Shown here one piece after another: positions 5,876-5,974 of a stretch of DNA of 5,974 nt. The position numbers and the translations under genes were made by a program. Location of the stretch: positions 1 through 5,974 of the forward strand of contig JBGPKH010000568.1 in assembly GCA_041485845.1 (NCBI GenBank), read 5' to 3'. The stretch comes from OMOG01 sp041485845 (GTDB lineage: Bacteria > Acidobacteriota > Terriglobia > Bryobacterales > Bryobacteraceae). The notes under the pieces are model-generated. The model did not search any database. It was not told where the DNA came from and saw nothing but the letters and a program-made list of their open reading frames with translations. Each line of letters begins with the position of its first letter. The stretch's first letter is position 1.

Positions 5876-5974
5876 CCGACAACGTGTAGGCACTGTAGGC
5901 CCTGTAGGCCAGCGATTCCGCAACCAAGTTCTTTAGCCGACCAAATCATTTGATTCCATTGATGTTTTAGGCCT
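5842..5974. other. Non-coding tail after the GT28-like gene
   Basis: No gene is supported here. The stretch begins with dyads that belong to the stop-codon repeat cluster, then the three 9-bp repeats, then an AT-richer end. A small perfect inverted repeat, AATCA (5944-5948) with TGATT (5951-5955), lies in that end, but it is too short to call a terminator. The drop in GC after about 5935 marks a change from coding to intergenic composition. Confidence 0.6.
5885..5911 (+). repeat. Three-copy 9-bp tandem repeat
   Basis: TGTAGGCAC, TGTAGGCCC and TGTAGGCCA lie head to tail in the non-coding DNA after the GT28-like gene. The first seven bases of each copy are identical. Function is unknown. Confidence 0.8.

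Noticed and set aside
4782..5936. Plus-strand 384-codon frame offset from the GT28-like gene
   Set aside because: Arg/Gly/Ala-rich out-of-frame reading of the same DNA; it lacks the GGGWGH and GGAGYN motifs.
4355..5949. Two long minus-strand open frames (439 and 392 codons) opposite the small protein and GT28-like genes
   Set aside because: The plus strand has clear glycosyltransferase motifs; the minus products are Arg/Pro-rich without domains.

Overview
The window looks like chromosomal DNA of a GC-rich soil-type bacterium, most likely an acidobacterium of the Bryobacterales / Candidatus Solibacter kind. This assignment is inferred from three things: the architecture of the kinase (Hanks-type Ser/Thr kinase, one membrane helix, then kinesin-light-chain-type TPRs), the GC-rich codon use, and short interspersed-repeat-like sequences in and after the last gene. 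No sequence search was possible. I see no rRNA, tRNA, CRISPR array, transposase or phage gene.

Layout. Positions 1-1985 (minus strand) hold the first 661 codons of a receptor-like Ser/Thr protein kinase whose 3' end lies outside the window. Its GTG start is fixed by a strong ribosome binding site and an upstream in-frame stop. Positions 1986-2352 contain no convincing gene; they hold the kinase leader and a short sequence resembling part of the neighbouring glycosyltransferase gene. Positions 2353-3564 (minus) encode a GT4-family glycosyltransferase. Only 23 bases separate its start from the start of a divergent plus-strand cluster. That cluster has three genes: 3588-4430, a protein with a membrane hairpin and no recognised family; 4427-4774, a small protein with four cysteines and a Tyr-rich segment, overlapping the previous stop by ATGA; and 4780-5841, a MurG/GT28-like glycosyltransferase starting 5 bases after the previous stop. 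Positions 5842-5974 are non-coding and rich in short dyads, with a three-copy 9-bp repeat.

How the genes may work together (inference). Two different GT-B glycosyltransferases flank two unrecognised proteins, so the right-hand part may be a small glycoconjugate or envelope-modification locus. The membrane-hairpin protein could act as an anchor. The kinase is separated by a 367-base gap and has visibly lower GC than the rest, so it may be unrelated to the glycosyltransferase genes.

The most unusual feature is an in-frame 72-base duplication inside the GT28-like gene. It repeats a 12-residue segment of the nucleotide-sugar-binding half and adds 24 residues to the protein. The stop codon of the same gene lies in a string of inverted repeats, which suggests that repeat elements have moved into or expanded in this gene.
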